This document shows, in pieces, positions 26,803 through 34,449 of a stretch of 64,000 bases of DNA. The number at the start of each line of letters is the position of its first letter. Position 1 is the stretch's first letter. Under the pieces are notes generated by a model. That model had not been told where the DNA came from and searched no databases. It saw only the letters and a list, made by a program, of their open reading frames with translations. Origin of the DNA: Mycolicibacterium bacteremicum. GTDB lineage: Bacteria; Actinomycetota; Actinomycetes; Mycobacteriales; Mycobacteriaceae. The DNA lies in contig NZ_CALUAE010000018.1 in assembly GCF_943913955.1 (NCBI RefSeq), positions 1-64,000 on the forward strand, in the 5' to 3' direction. Both the position numbers and the translations under genes were made by a program.

Positions 26803-27594
26803 TCAACGGCCCGTGAAGTCGGGATCGCGACGCTCGGTGAACGCCGCCAGACCCTCTTTGAAATCCGCCGTGCGGCAGGACAGTTCGAGGTTGGACAATT
26901 CCTGGTTCAGCGCCTGACCGAGGGTGGCGTGCTGACCGAAGGCGATGGCCTGTTTGGCCAGTCCGATGGCGACCGTCGGGCCGCCGGCCAGCCGGGCCGC
27001 CAGCGCCTCGGCTGCGCTGTCCACCTCATCGGCGGGGACCGCGGCATGGATCAGACCCCAGTCGGCGGCGTCCGCTCCGCTGACCTGCTCGCCGAGCAAC
27101 ACCATCCGTTTGGCCCGGGTGACGCCGGCCAACCGGGGCAGCAGCCAGGTGGCTCCCGAGTCGGGACTGAATCCGCGGGTGACGAACGGTTCCCAGAAGG
27201 TGGCCCCGGTGTCGGCGACGGTGAAATCCGCGGCCAGGGCCAGATTACAGCCCAAGCCGACGGCCCAGCCGCGGACCGCGCACACCACCGGCAGCTGGAT
27301 GGTGGCGAGCAGTTCGATGACCCGGTGCGCGGTGTGCGGGATGCGCCGGACCAGATCGCCGGTGCGCGGACGCGTCCCGGAGTTGGTGGCCACCCAGTCG
27401 GCGCCCGCGCAGAAGTCGGCACCGCTGCCGGTGAGCAGGACCGCCCGCAACGAGTCGTCGGTGGCGGCCGCGGTGAGGGTACCGACGAGACTGTCGATCA
27501 TGCTGTGGCTCAATGAATTCCGTCGCTGCGGACGGTTCAGGGTGATACGCAGGATCGAGCCCGTGCGGGCGGTGTCCACCGAACCGTCACCCAC
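26803..27594 (-). CDS. Crotonase (isomerase/hydratase-like), first gene of a six-gene operon
   Basis: A 263-residue crotonase with RITLNRPQRRNSL, FCAGADWVA and WAVGLGCNLALAADF. The standard Glu positions are Asn (GLGCNLA) and Phe (WEPFVTRG), while an Asp appears in GFSPDSGATWLLPRL. A similarly placed Asp is seen in enoyl-CoA isomerases such as PaaG-type proteins, so a double-bond isomerase is a reasonable guess. Its start is 39 bp from class B operator site 1 in the divergent promoter region. Confidence 0.86.
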   Translation of the reverse strand: MGDGSVDTARTGSILRITLNRPQRRNSLSHSMIDSLVGTLTAAATDDSLRAVLLTGSGADFCAGADWVATNSGTRPRTGDLVRRIPHTAHRVIELLATIQLPVVCAVRGWAVGLGCNLALAADFTVADTGATFWEPFVTRGFSPDSGATWLLPRLAGVTRAKRMVLLGEQVSGADAADWGLIHAAVPADEVDSAAEALAARLAGGPTVAIGLAKQAIAFGQHATLGQALNQELSNLELSCRTADFKEGLAAFTERRDPDFTGR

Positions 27595-27632
27595 CTGGCA
27601 CCCGACCTTTCCCGAGCCATACAGTTGCCCAT

Positions 27633-27649
27633 ACGGTAGGCAATGCGGT
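27633..27649. promoter_or_regulatory. Class B operator site 1
   Basis: On the minus strand this reads ACCGCATTGCCTACCGT, matching the ACCG...TACCGT variant. It lies 39 bp upstream of the minus-strand crotonase at 27594 and 119 bp upstream of the plus-strand crotonase at 27768, so it could control both directions. Confidence 0.55.
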
Positions 27650-27651
27650 TA

Positions 27652-27669
27652 CTATCCTGTACAAGATAG
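27652..27669. promoter_or_regulatory. 18-bp near-perfect palindrome centred on TGTACA
   Basis: CTATCCTGTACAAGATAG is an 18-bp palindrome broken only by one mismatched pair. It sits two bases beyond class B operator site 1 in the divergent promoter region. Its sequence differs from both operator classes, so it may be the site of a second regulator. Confidence 0.5.
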
Positions 27670-27767
27670 CAAGGAAAGGTCGTCGATGGAAGGACGTGCC
27701 TGCCGCATCCGGCGACTGCGGGTGGCCGCCGGTACCGACAAAACCATTGAAGCGAGGCCGAATTCGC

Positions 27768-28649
27768 ATGACCGATGACCGCGTGCTCTTCGAGGTGGAT
27801 GCCGATCACCGAATAGCCACCATCACGTTCAACAATCCGGCGCGGCGCAACTCCTATGACGCCACGATGCGGGACGAGATCGCCCGCTACCTCGACATCG
27901 TCGCCGAGGATGACGACCTGACGGTGGTCCTGCTGCGCGGTGCCGGGGGTGTGTTCAGCACCGGGGCGGACATGAACAACGCCTACGGGTGGTACGGCGA
28001 CGCGCGCACGGGCGAGGGTGAGCGGTCCGGGCGCGGCTCCCGGCCGAGCCAGCGCCGGCGGCTCACCGTGGACCGCAAATCCTTCGGCTTCTATCACAAC
28101 TTCATGGGCTTCCCGAAGGTCACGGTGGGGGAGATCAGCGGGTACGCGCTGGGCGGCGGATTCGAGATGGCGCTGATGACCGACATCTCCGTGATCGCCC
28201 GCGACACCAGGATCGGCATGCCGGCCACCCGGTTCCTCGGACCCGCGCTGGGCAGCCTGCACATGTTCTTCCACCGGCTCGGCCCGGTGCTGGCCCGACG
28301 GATGCTGCTGACCGGGGACATCATCGAGGCAGGCGCCGTAGAGCATCTCGGCGTCTTCACCGAGACCTGCGCCGCTCAGGAGGTGCAGGCCCGCGCCCGG
28401 TACTGGGCGAGCAAGGCCGCGAAGATGCCGGCCGACGGTGTGGTGATCGCCAAGGAGGCCTTCCGGCTGGTCGAACAGAGCCAGGCCTACCAGGGCGAAG
28501 AGGTCGCCAGCTACCTGTTCCACGCCTACGGCACCAACCTGCAGTTCGCCCCGGGAGAGTTCAACTTCGTCAAGACCCGCGCCCAGCACGGAACCCGAGA
28601 GGCCTTCCGGCTACGCGACGAGCACTTCGATGTTCCGGAGCCGCGGTAG
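27768..28649 (+). CDS. Crotonase (enoyl-CoA hydratase family), one catalytic Glu retained
   Basis: A 293-residue crotonase with IATITFNNPARRNSY, FSTGADMNNAYG and ISGYALGGGFEMALMTDI. The first catalytic Glu (GGGFEMAL) is conserved but the second position is Ala (GMPATRFLG). A charged insertion (about residues 78-105, with GEGERSGRG) is unusual for the family. It starts at the ATG at 27768 after GCGAGG, and the thiolase follows 73 bp downstream, probably in the same transcript. Confidence 0.87.
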   Translation: MTDDRVLFEVDADHRIATITFNNPARRNSYDATMRDEIARYLDIVAEDDDLTVVLLRGAGGVFSTGADMNNAYGWYGDARTGEGERSGRGSRPSQRRRLTVDRKSFGFYHNFMGFPKVTVGEISGYALGGGFEMALMTDISVIARDTRIGMPATRFLGPALGSLHMFFHRLGPVLARRMLLTGDIIEAGAVEHLGVFTETCAAQEVQARARYWASKAAKMPADGVVIAKEAFRLVEQSQAYQGEEVASYLFHAYGTNLQFAPGEFNFVKTRAQHGTREAFRLRDEHFDVPEPR

Positions 28650-28722
28650 CCAACCGCACGCGACGGCACCTACAGTGAGTGCTACGTTTACATAATCATC
28701 GGAGATCGTAAAGGCGGTACAC

Positions 28723-29898
28723 ATGTCCTCACCCGTTATCGTCGGTGCAGCCCGCACCGCCATCGGCCGGTCGTTCAAGGGGACACTGGTCAACACGCCG
28801 CCGGACGCGCTGCTGGGCGCGGTGCTGCCCGAGGTCGTCCGCCGCGCGGGCATCGACCCGTCGGCGATCGATGACATCATCATCGCCGAATCGCACTACG
28901 GCGGCGGTGACCTGGCCCGCTACGCGGCCCTGGTGGCCGGCTTCGAGAATGCACCCGGACAGGCCGTCAACCGGCACTGCGCGGGCAGCCTGACCGCGAT
29001 CGGTAATGCGGCGGCCCAGATCGGTTCCGGTATGGAGCGGGTGCTGGTCGCCGGCGGCGTCCAGTCGCTGTCGATGACCCCGCTGATGAACCAGCGCATC
29101 CCCGGCCCGGAACTGAAGTTCGAGGAGCGCTGGCTGCCACCGATCCATGTCGAGACCCCGGAAGCGCCGTCGCGCGACATGTCGATCACCGTCGGTTGGA
29201 ACACCGCGCAGTCCTATGGGCTGACCCGCGAGGAACTCGATGCGTGGGCGGCCCGGTCGCATCAGCGCGCGGTCGCGGCTCAGGACGCCGGCAAGTTCGA
29301 CGACGAGATCGTGTCGCTCAAGGTGACCCAGCCCGATGGTTCGGTCATCGATTTCAGCGTCGACGAGCACCCCCGTCGCGATACGACGGTCGAGAAGCTC
29401 GCCGGCCTCAAGGTCCTGCATCCGGAGATCGAAGGATTCTCCATCACCGCGGGCAACAGCAGTGGCACCAACGACGCTGCCGCTGCTGTCGCCCTGGTCG
29501 CCGACGATTACGCGGCCGCCGAGAACTTGAACGTGCTCGCCACGGTACGGGCCTGGGGTTCGGTCGGCGTGCCTGCCAAGGACACCGGCCTCGGCGGGGT
29601 GAAGGTGATCGCCAAGGTGCTCGATCGCGCGGGTCTGAAGCCCTCGGACGTCACGCTGTGGGAGATCAACGAGGCCTTCGCCTCGGTGCCGGTGGCGGCG
29701 GTCCGCGAATACGGTCTCGACGAGGAACGGGTCAACTACTCCGGTAGCGGCTGCAGCCTCGGCCATCCCATCGCGGCGTCCGGGGCGCGGATGATCACCA
29801 CCCTGGTCTACGAACTGCAGCGGCGCGGCGGTGGCATCGGGGTGGCCGCCATGTGTGCCGGCGGCGGTCAGGGCGGCGGCGTGGTCATCGAGGTGTAG
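28723..29898 (+). CDS. Acetyl-CoA acetyltransferase (thiolase)
   Basis: A 391-residue thiolase with the nucleophilic Cys in VNRHCAGSLTAIG, NEAFASVPVA, the catalytic His in LGHPIAASGARM and the second Cys in AAMCAGGGQGGG. The full set of catalytic residues predicts cleavage of a 3-oxoacyl-CoA by free CoA, a terminal step for the crotonase products around it. It is followed 16 bp later by a strong intrinsic terminator and converges directly with the TetR gene. Confidence 0.93.
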   Translation: MSSPVIVGAARTAIGRSFKGTLVNTPPDALLGAVLPEVVRRAGIDPSAIDDIIIAESHYGGGDLARYAALVAGFENAPGQAVNRHCAGSLTAIGNAAAQIGSGMERVLVAGGVQSLSMTPLMNQRIPGPELKFEERWLPPIHVETPEAPSRDMSITVGWNTAQSYGLTREELDAWAARSHQRAVAAQDAGKFDDEIVSLKVTQPDGSVIDFSVDEHPRRDTTVEKLAGLKVLHPEIEGFSITAGNSSGTNDAAAAVALVADDYAAAENLNVLATVRAWGSVGVPAKDTGLGGVKVIAKVLDRAGLKPSDVTLWEINEAFASVPVAAVREYGLDEERVNYSGSGCSLGHPIAASGARMITTLVYELQRRGGGIGVAAMCAGGGQGGGVVIEV

Positions 29899-30654
29899 TC
29901 ACCCGGCGGACTTACCCCGGCCCTTCGGGGCCGGGGTTTTCGTCTTGGCGCCCGACTCGAGGCGGCGCGTTGCGTGTTCGAGGATGCACTCCAGGCCGAA
30001 CTCGAAGTTGTTCTCGTCCGATGCGCCGAAACTGTGCCCCTCGCCGGTCACCTGCGCGAGCAGTGGCGCGACGTCGGGATCGATGACCAGGGTCTGGTCG
30101 AAGGCGCCGGGGCCCGCCTCGTCGGTCTGGTTCTTCTCGGCCAGGCGCTGCAACACCACCGATCCGCGCACGTGCAGGGTGACCGCCGAGTAGGTGTCGA
30201 AGGCATCCTCGGCGGACAGGCCGGCCTCGACCAGTCCGGCGATGGCCTTCTCCATCTCCAGCACACCGACCTTGGCCGCGCGCGGGCTCAGCGCGGCCCG
30301 GATGAGGATCAGGTCGCAGAGAATCGGGTTGCCGGTGAACGTCTTTCGCATGGTGCGGGCATGATTGCGCAGTGTCTCGCGCCAATCCTTGGCCTCGACA
30401 TATGGCGTGGCGAAGACGTATTCGCTCAGCGCGCGATCGGTCATCGCGTTCAGCAGGTCGTCCTTCTTGCGGAAGTACCAGTAGATGCTGGTGACGCCGA
30501 CTCCCAGGTGCTTGCCGAGCAGCGGCATGCTGAGGTTGTCGATCCCCACCTGCTCGGCGAGTTCGAACGCACCCTTGATGATGTCGTCGGGATTGATCGA
30601 CCCGCGCTCGCGGCGCTGTCGTTTCTCGGCAACCGGCTTCGCCACTACGGCCAC
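29899..30654 (-). CDS. TetR-family regulator, paralogue B of the catabolic cluster
   Basis: A 251-residue TetR protein. The helix-turn-helix (about 38-68) reads SMPLLGKHLGVGVTSIYWYF and is almost identical to that of the TetR at 44982-45683. Similarity continues through RTMRKTF, NPILCDLILIR and SAEDAFDTYSA, so the two are clear paralogues. A Lys/Ala/Pro-rich C-terminal tail (about 230-251) is absent from the other copy. Class B sites at 30694-30710 (40 bp upstream) and 30762-30778 suggest autoregulation and control of the divergent crotonase. The ligand is probably an acyl-CoA intermediate (inference). Confidence 0.9.
   Translation of the reverse strand: MAVVAKPVAEKRQRRERGSINPDDIIKGAFELAEQVGIDNLSMPLLGKHLGVGVTSIYWYFRKKDDLLNAMTDRALSEYVFATPYVEAKDWRETLRNHARTMRKTFTGNPILCDLILIRAALSPRAAKVGVLEMEKAIAGLVEAGLSAEDAFDTYSAVTLHVRGSVVLQRLAEKNQTDEAGPGAFDQTLVIDPDVAPLLAQVTGEGHSFGASDENNFEFGLECILEHATRRLESGAKTKTPAPKGRGKSAG
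29915..29940 (+). terminator. Intrinsic terminator with UUCG tetraloop
   Basis: Arms CCCCGGCCC (29915-29923) and GGGCCGGGG (29928-29936) form a perfect 9-bp stem closed by TTCG, the very stable C(UUCG)G tetraloop, and are followed by TTTT. It terminates the thiolase transcript and lies inside the 3' coding end of the convergent TetR gene, where it encodes the Pro/Gly/Arg/Lys tail. Confidence 0.85.
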
Positions 30655-30693
30655 CTTTCCTCGTCAGAGCTCCAGCAGTGAACCGTCAAGCTT

Positions 30694-30710
30694 ACCGGTA
30701 GGCATACCGT
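30694..30710. promoter_or_regulatory. Class B operator site 2 with overlapping palindrome
   Basis: ACCGGTAGGCATACCGT lies 40 bp upstream of the TetR start at 30654. It overlaps a second palindrome TACCGTCGTGACGGTA (30705-30720, 7-bp arms), so two dimers might bind side by side. Confidence 0.6.
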
Positions 30711-30761
30711 CGTGACGGTACGCGCATTCTCGCAGCGGTGATACCAGCCTCTCGGCCGGTT

Positions 30762-30778
30762 ACCGTAATGAATATAGT
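30762..30778. promoter_or_regulatory. Class B operator site 3
   Basis: ACCGTAATGAATATAGT is a weaker match of the same 17-bp layout, 53 bp upstream of the crotonase start at 30831 and 52 bp from site 2. Confidence 0.45.
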
Positions 30779-30830
30779 AGTGTTTTCCGCAGTCCGACCT
30801 GCCCGTAGCAGCCGATTGCGAGGATGAAGA

Positions 30831-31592
30831 GTGGCCGACGAAATCCTGACCGAACGCCGGGACCGAACCCTGGTCATCACCATCAACCGGCCGGAGGCGC
30901 GCAACGCCTTCAACCTGCCGGTGGCCAAGGGGCTGGCCGCTGCGATGGACGAGCTCGACGACAGCCCCGAGCTGTCAGTCGCGATCCTCACCGGCGCGGG
31001 CGGGAACTTCAGCGCCGGAATGGATCTCAAGGCGTTCGCCTCCGGTGAGCTGCCCTATGTCGAGGGTCGCGGTATCGGCTTCACCGAGCGTCCGCCGCGC
31101 AAGCCGGTGATCGCCGCGGTCGAGGGCTACGCCCTGGCCGGCGGTACCGAGATGGTGCTGGCCACCGACCTGATCGTCGCGTCCCGCGAGGCCAGGTTCG
31201 GCATCCCGGAGGTCAAGCGCGGGCTGGTCGCCGGCGGCGGCGGGCTACTGCGGCTACCGCACCGCATCCCGTATCAGAAGGCGCTCGAACTCGCGTTGAC
31301 CGGCGAGAACTTCACCGCCGAGCAGGCCGCCGAGTGGGGCTTCGTCAACAAGCTGACCGAGCCCGGCGGCGCGCTCGACGGTGCGTTGGAGCTGGCGGCG
31401 AAGATCACCGCCAACGGACCGCTGGCCGTGGCGGCCACCAAGGAGATCATCGTCAAATCGGCCGAATGGAGCCGAAGCGAGATGTGGCAGAAGCAGAACG
31501 AGATCATGGGCCCGGTGTTCGGATCCAAGGATGCCATCGAAGGCGCCACCGCGTTCGCCGAGAAGCGCACGCCGAACTGGACCGGGAGTTAG
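30831..31592 (+). CDS. Enoyl-CoA hydratase with canonical active site
   Basis: A 253-residue crotonase with VITINRPEARNAF, the oxyanion loop FSAGMDLKAFASG, YALAGGTEMVLATDL and FGIPEVKRGLVAGGGGL. Both catalytic Glu residues (GGTEMV and IPEVKRG) are conserved, making this the only fully standard enoyl-CoA hydratase among the six paralogues. The start is a GTG at 30831 after GAGGATGAAG. It overlaps the following SDR by one base (TAGTG). Confidence 0.92.
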   Translation: MADEILTERRDRTLVITINRPEARNAFNLPVAKGLAAAMDELDDSPELSVAILTGAGGNFSAGMDLKAFASGELPYVEGRGIGFTERPPRKPVIAAVEGYALAGGTEMVLATDLIVASREARFGIPEVKRGLVAGGGGLLRLPHRIPYQKALELALTGENFTAEQAAEWGFVNKLTEPGGALDGALELAAKITANGPLAVAATKEIIVKSAEWSRSEMWQKQNEIMGPVFGSKDAIEGATAFAEKRTPNWTGS

Positions 31593-32386
31593 TGGATCTC
31601 GGCTTCGCCGGCGCGGCCACCGTTGTTGTGGGGGGTGGCCGCGGCATGGGATTCGCGACGGCACAATGCCTTGCCGATGACGGAGCCAGGGTGGCGATCG
31701 TCGGCCGGTCCCGGGAGGTTCTCGACGCGGCGGCCGCGGAGCTGACCCGCCGGGGCAGCCCGGATGCCGTGGCTATCGTCGCCGACACCGCCGACGACGA
31801 CAGTGTGCGGCGGGCGTTCGGCGAACTCGCAGACCGCTGGGGTGAGGTCAACGCACTGATCAACACCGTCGGCCCGGGTGCGGCGGGCAACTTCGAGGAG
31901 CTGACCGACCAGCAGTGGCAGGAGGCGTTCGACGCCGGACTGATGGGCATGATCCGCTGCGTGCGCGCCGCATTGCCGTTGCTGCGCAAGGCCGGCTGGG
32001 GACGGATCGTCAACTTCTCGGCTCACTCCACACAGCGGCAGAGCACCCGGTTGCCGGCCTATACCGCCGCCAAGGCCGCGGTGAACAGCGTCTCGAAGAA
32101 TCTCTCGCTGCAGCTGGCGCCCGAGGAGATCATGGTGAACGTGGTGTCCCCGGGCAGTATCTCCTCCGAGGCGCTGCTGGGCTGGGCCGGCTCGGTCGGT
32201 GTCGACGGCACCGACCCCTATGCCCTGATGTCGGCGATCGACGAGCACTTCGGGCATCCCGCGCACCTGCCGAGGGCGGGCCTGCCCGGCGAAATCGGGC
32301 CCGTCGCGGCATTTCTCGCCTCGAAGCGCAACTCGTACATGACCGGTGCCAACATCAACGTCGACGGCGGTAGCGACTACATCTGA
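31592..32386 (+). CDS. Short-chain dehydrogenase/reductase
   Basis: A 264-residue SDR with cofactor loop VVVGGGRGMGFATAQ (GGGxGMG rather than the usual TGxxxGIG), the catalytic Ser region VNFSAHST and YTAAKAA, and the C-terminal MTGANINVDGG. It probably oxidises a 3-hydroxyacyl-CoA made by the adjacent hydratase. The GTG at 31592 forms a TAGTG junction with the upstream stop. The lipoprotein gene follows after 42 bp. Confidence 0.88.
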   Translation: MDLGFAGAATVVVGGGRGMGFATAQCLADDGARVAIVGRSREVLDAAAAELTRRGSPDAVAIVADTADDDSVRRAFGELADRWGEVNALINTVGPGAAGNFEELTDQQWQEAFDAGLMGMIRCVRAALPLLRKAGWGRIVNFSAHSTQRQSTRLPAYTAAKAAVNSVSKNLSLQLAPEEIMVNVVSPGSISSEALLGWAGSVGVDGTDPYALMSAIDEHFGHPAHLPRAGLPGEIGPVAAFLASKRNSYMTGANINVDGGSDYI

Positions 32387-32428
32387 CGCGTCCGGTTGAC
32401 CCGACCCGAGTGTGGGCACTGTAGGTAG

Positions 32429-33511
32429 ATGACACCACGTTGCGCGGCCCTCCCGTGCGTACTGGCCGTCGGCGCGCTGTTGGCCGGCTGCGGTGGCGAG
32501 CCGGCACCGCAGACCCCGACCACCTCGTCGGCCACATCGTCGGCCGACTCGGCGCCGGCGCGTACACCGCCCGCCGAACCGGCACGGTCCGGACCACCCG
32601 CGACCGCGCCGGTGGGTGCGGTGGTGCCGCTGGGCAATGCGCCGGAGGGCATCATTGTCGGCTCGTCGGGCGTCGCCGCCGCCGCGGTGCGGCAACCCGA
32701 CGGGATCGTGATCTTCGATGCGTCCACCGGCGCGCAGCGTGCCCGTGTCCAGACGCCGAGCGCGGCGCGCCACCTCAGCCTCGCCGGACCGGACGGCCCG
32801 GTACTGGCGCCACTGGAGGGTTCCGACGAACTGCTCGCCATCCGGCTGGCCGACGGCCGCATCGACTACACCGTCACCGGGGTGGGCCGCCAGCCCCATG
32901 ACTCGGCGGCGACGGCCGATGGCACCATCGTCGTCGCCAACGAGGGCGGCGGGGGTGTGGTGTTCGTCCGCGACGGCCGGGTGGCCGGGTCGCTGCCCGC
33001 AGGCCCGATCCAACCGGGAGGCGTTGCGGCCGTGGGGAATTACGCCGCAGTCGCGGATGTTCAGGGCAACGGCGTGTGGGTCTACGATGCGGCAACGCGA
33101 CGGCAGGTCGCCCAGGCCCCGGTGGGGACCAAGCTGACGCATGCGATCGCACTGACCGGCGATCTGGCCGCGTTCGCCGATACCGATGGCGGCGCAGTCC
33201 TGATCGAACGCATCGGTCCGCAGATCACCGAGGTGGCCCGGGTCGACGCGCCGGGAAAGCCGTACGGATTGGCATTCGACAGCAGCAACGATCGCCTGTA
33301 CATCACGTTGACCGGGTCGAATCTGCTCCGGGTGGTCGATATCGCCGACCCGGCCACCGCGCGTGTACTCGCCGACATCCCGACGGTGCAGCAGCCGAAT
33401 TCCGTCGCGGTCGATCCCCGGTCGGGGGCCGTGCTGGTCACCGGCAGCAACGGTGCAGCAGCTACCGGCAGCGTACAGATCATCGGCGCCGATCTGCTGC
33501 CCGCGTCCTGA
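32429..33511 (+). CDS. Putative lipoprotein with YncE-like beta-propeller
   Basis: A 360-residue exported protein. A short signal peptide ends in the lipobox LLAGC (Cys at about residue 21), followed by a Thr/Ser/Pro/Ala-rich spacer (about 25-62). The remaining 300 residues contain repeated blades such as DGIVIFDASTGAQRARV, NGVWVYDAATRRQVAQ and NLLRVVDIADPATARV, typical of YncE-like beta-propellers. It would be anchored outside the plasma membrane, perhaps binding a ligand or protein. No enzymatic motif is seen. It is the only clearly secreted product inside the cluster. Confidence 0.82.
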   Translation: MTPRCAALPCVLAVGALLAGCGGEPAPQTPTTSSATSSADSAPARTPPAEPARSGPPATAPVGAVVPLGNAPEGIIVGSSGVAAAAVRQPDGIVIFDASTGAQRARVQTPSAARHLSLAGPDGPVLAPLEGSDELLAIRLADGRIDYTVTGVGRQPHDSAATADGTIVVANEGGGGVVFVRDGRVAGSLPAGPIQPGGVAAVGNYAAVADVQGNGVWVYDAATRRQVAQAPVGTKLTHAIALTGDLAAFADTDGGAVLIERIGPQITEVARVDAPGKPYGLAFDSSNDRLYITLTGSNLLRVVDIADPATARVLADIPTVQQPNSVAVDPRSGAVLVTGSNGAAATGSVQIIGADLLPAS

Positions 33512-33582
33512 CGCCGTCGCACCCGCGAGCATCCGGGCTTTGTGCAGGTAGGCGCACCTGAAGCAGGCTTGCGGAATGTACT

Positions 33583-33599
33583 ACCGATAGGTATACAGT
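33583..33599. promoter_or_regulatory. Class B operator site 4
   Basis: ACCGATAGGTATACAGT lies 30 bp upstream of the crotonase start at 33630. It combines an ACCG left half with a TACAG right half and would control the six-gene operon 33630-40406. Confidence 0.55.
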
Positions 33600-33629
33600 A
33601 TGTATGTCTGAACGGGTGGTGCGGCGCCG

Positions 33630-34448
33630 GTGACCGTCACTGGCAGCGTGGGTACGGCGGTCCTGTACGAGGTCACCGGGGCCGGGGTCGCGGTGATCAC
33701 GCTCAACCGGCCCGAACGCCTCAATTCCTGGGGCGCCGACATCTCCCGCGGTGTCTACACCTGCTTCGACCGCGCCGAGGCCGACCCGGATGTCCGGGCC
33801 ATCGTGCTGACCGGTAGCGGGCGCGGATTCTGTGCCGGCGCCTACCTGGGCGATATGGCCGGCCTCGGCGAATCGATCAGCGGGGACACCGATGTCAGCA
33901 CGATCGTCGGCGAACGCCATCCACACTTCCTCACCACGGTGGCCAAGCCCGTCATCGCCGCCATCAACGGCGCCTGCGTCGGGATCGGCCTGACCCATGC
34001 GCTCATGTGCGATGTCCGATTCGCCGCAGCCGGTGCCAAGTTCGCGACGGCCTTCCCACGCCGCGGCCTGATCGCGGAGTACGGCATCAGCTGGATTCTG
34101 CCCCGACTGGCCGGCTGGGGTGCCGCCGCCGACCTAATGCTGTCCGGGCGCACGTTCCCCGCCGAGGAAGCCGCCGGGCTCGGTCTGGTCAAAGATGTTG
34201 TGGCACCGGATGATCTGCTGTCGACCGCCATCGCCTACGCCGAGGATCTGGCGCGCAACTGTTCACCGGCCTCGATGGCCGTCATCAAGGCGCAGTTGTA
34301 CGGCGACGCCGGCGACCCGGTGACCACGGTCAGTGCCCGCGCCGAAACCCTCATGCACGAATCCATGAAGCGACCCGACCTGATCGAGGGCATCACGGCG
34401 TTCTTCGAGAAGCGCCCGCCGAACTTCCCACCCCTGAAAGGTGCCTGA
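33630..34448 (+). CDS. Crotonase paralogue with altered active site, first gene of a six-gene operon
   Basis: A 272-residue crotonase with VAVITLNRPERLNSW, FCAGAYLGDMAG and ACVGIGLTHALMCDV. The usual Glu positions are Thr (GIGLTHALM) and Phe (FATAFPRRG), while a Glu occurs at LIAEYGISWILPRLAG, where isomerase-type members carry an acidic residue. The GTG at 33630 is used. A nine-codon frame from the ATG at 33604 ends across this start and may be only coincidental. The amidohydrolase gene begins one base after the stop. Confidence 0.86.
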   Translation: MTVTGSVGTAVLYEVTGAGVAVITLNRPERLNSWGADISRGVYTCFDRAEADPDVRAIVLTGSGRGFCAGAYLGDMAGLGESISGDTDVSTIVGERHPHFLTTVAKPVIAAINGACVGIGLTHALMCDVRFAAAGAKFATAFPRRGLIAEYGISWILPRLAGWGAAADLMLSGRTFPAEEAAGLGLVKDVVAPDDLLSTAIAYAEDLARNCSPASMAVIKAQLYGDAGDPVTTVSARAETLMHESMKRPDLIEGITAFFEKRPPNFPPLKGA

Positions 34449-34449
34449 G

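Noticed and set aside
28672..28688. Possible tenth operator upstream of the thiolase (ACAGTGAGTGCTACGTT)
   Set aside because: It mismatches both operator classes at several conserved bases, and the thiolase is probably read from the crotonase promoter upstream.
33604..33633. A nine-codon frame (MSERVVRRR) ending across the start of the crotonase at 33630
   Set aside because: It could be an upstream leader, but it is short, Arg-rich by chance in this composition and unsupported by any other copy.
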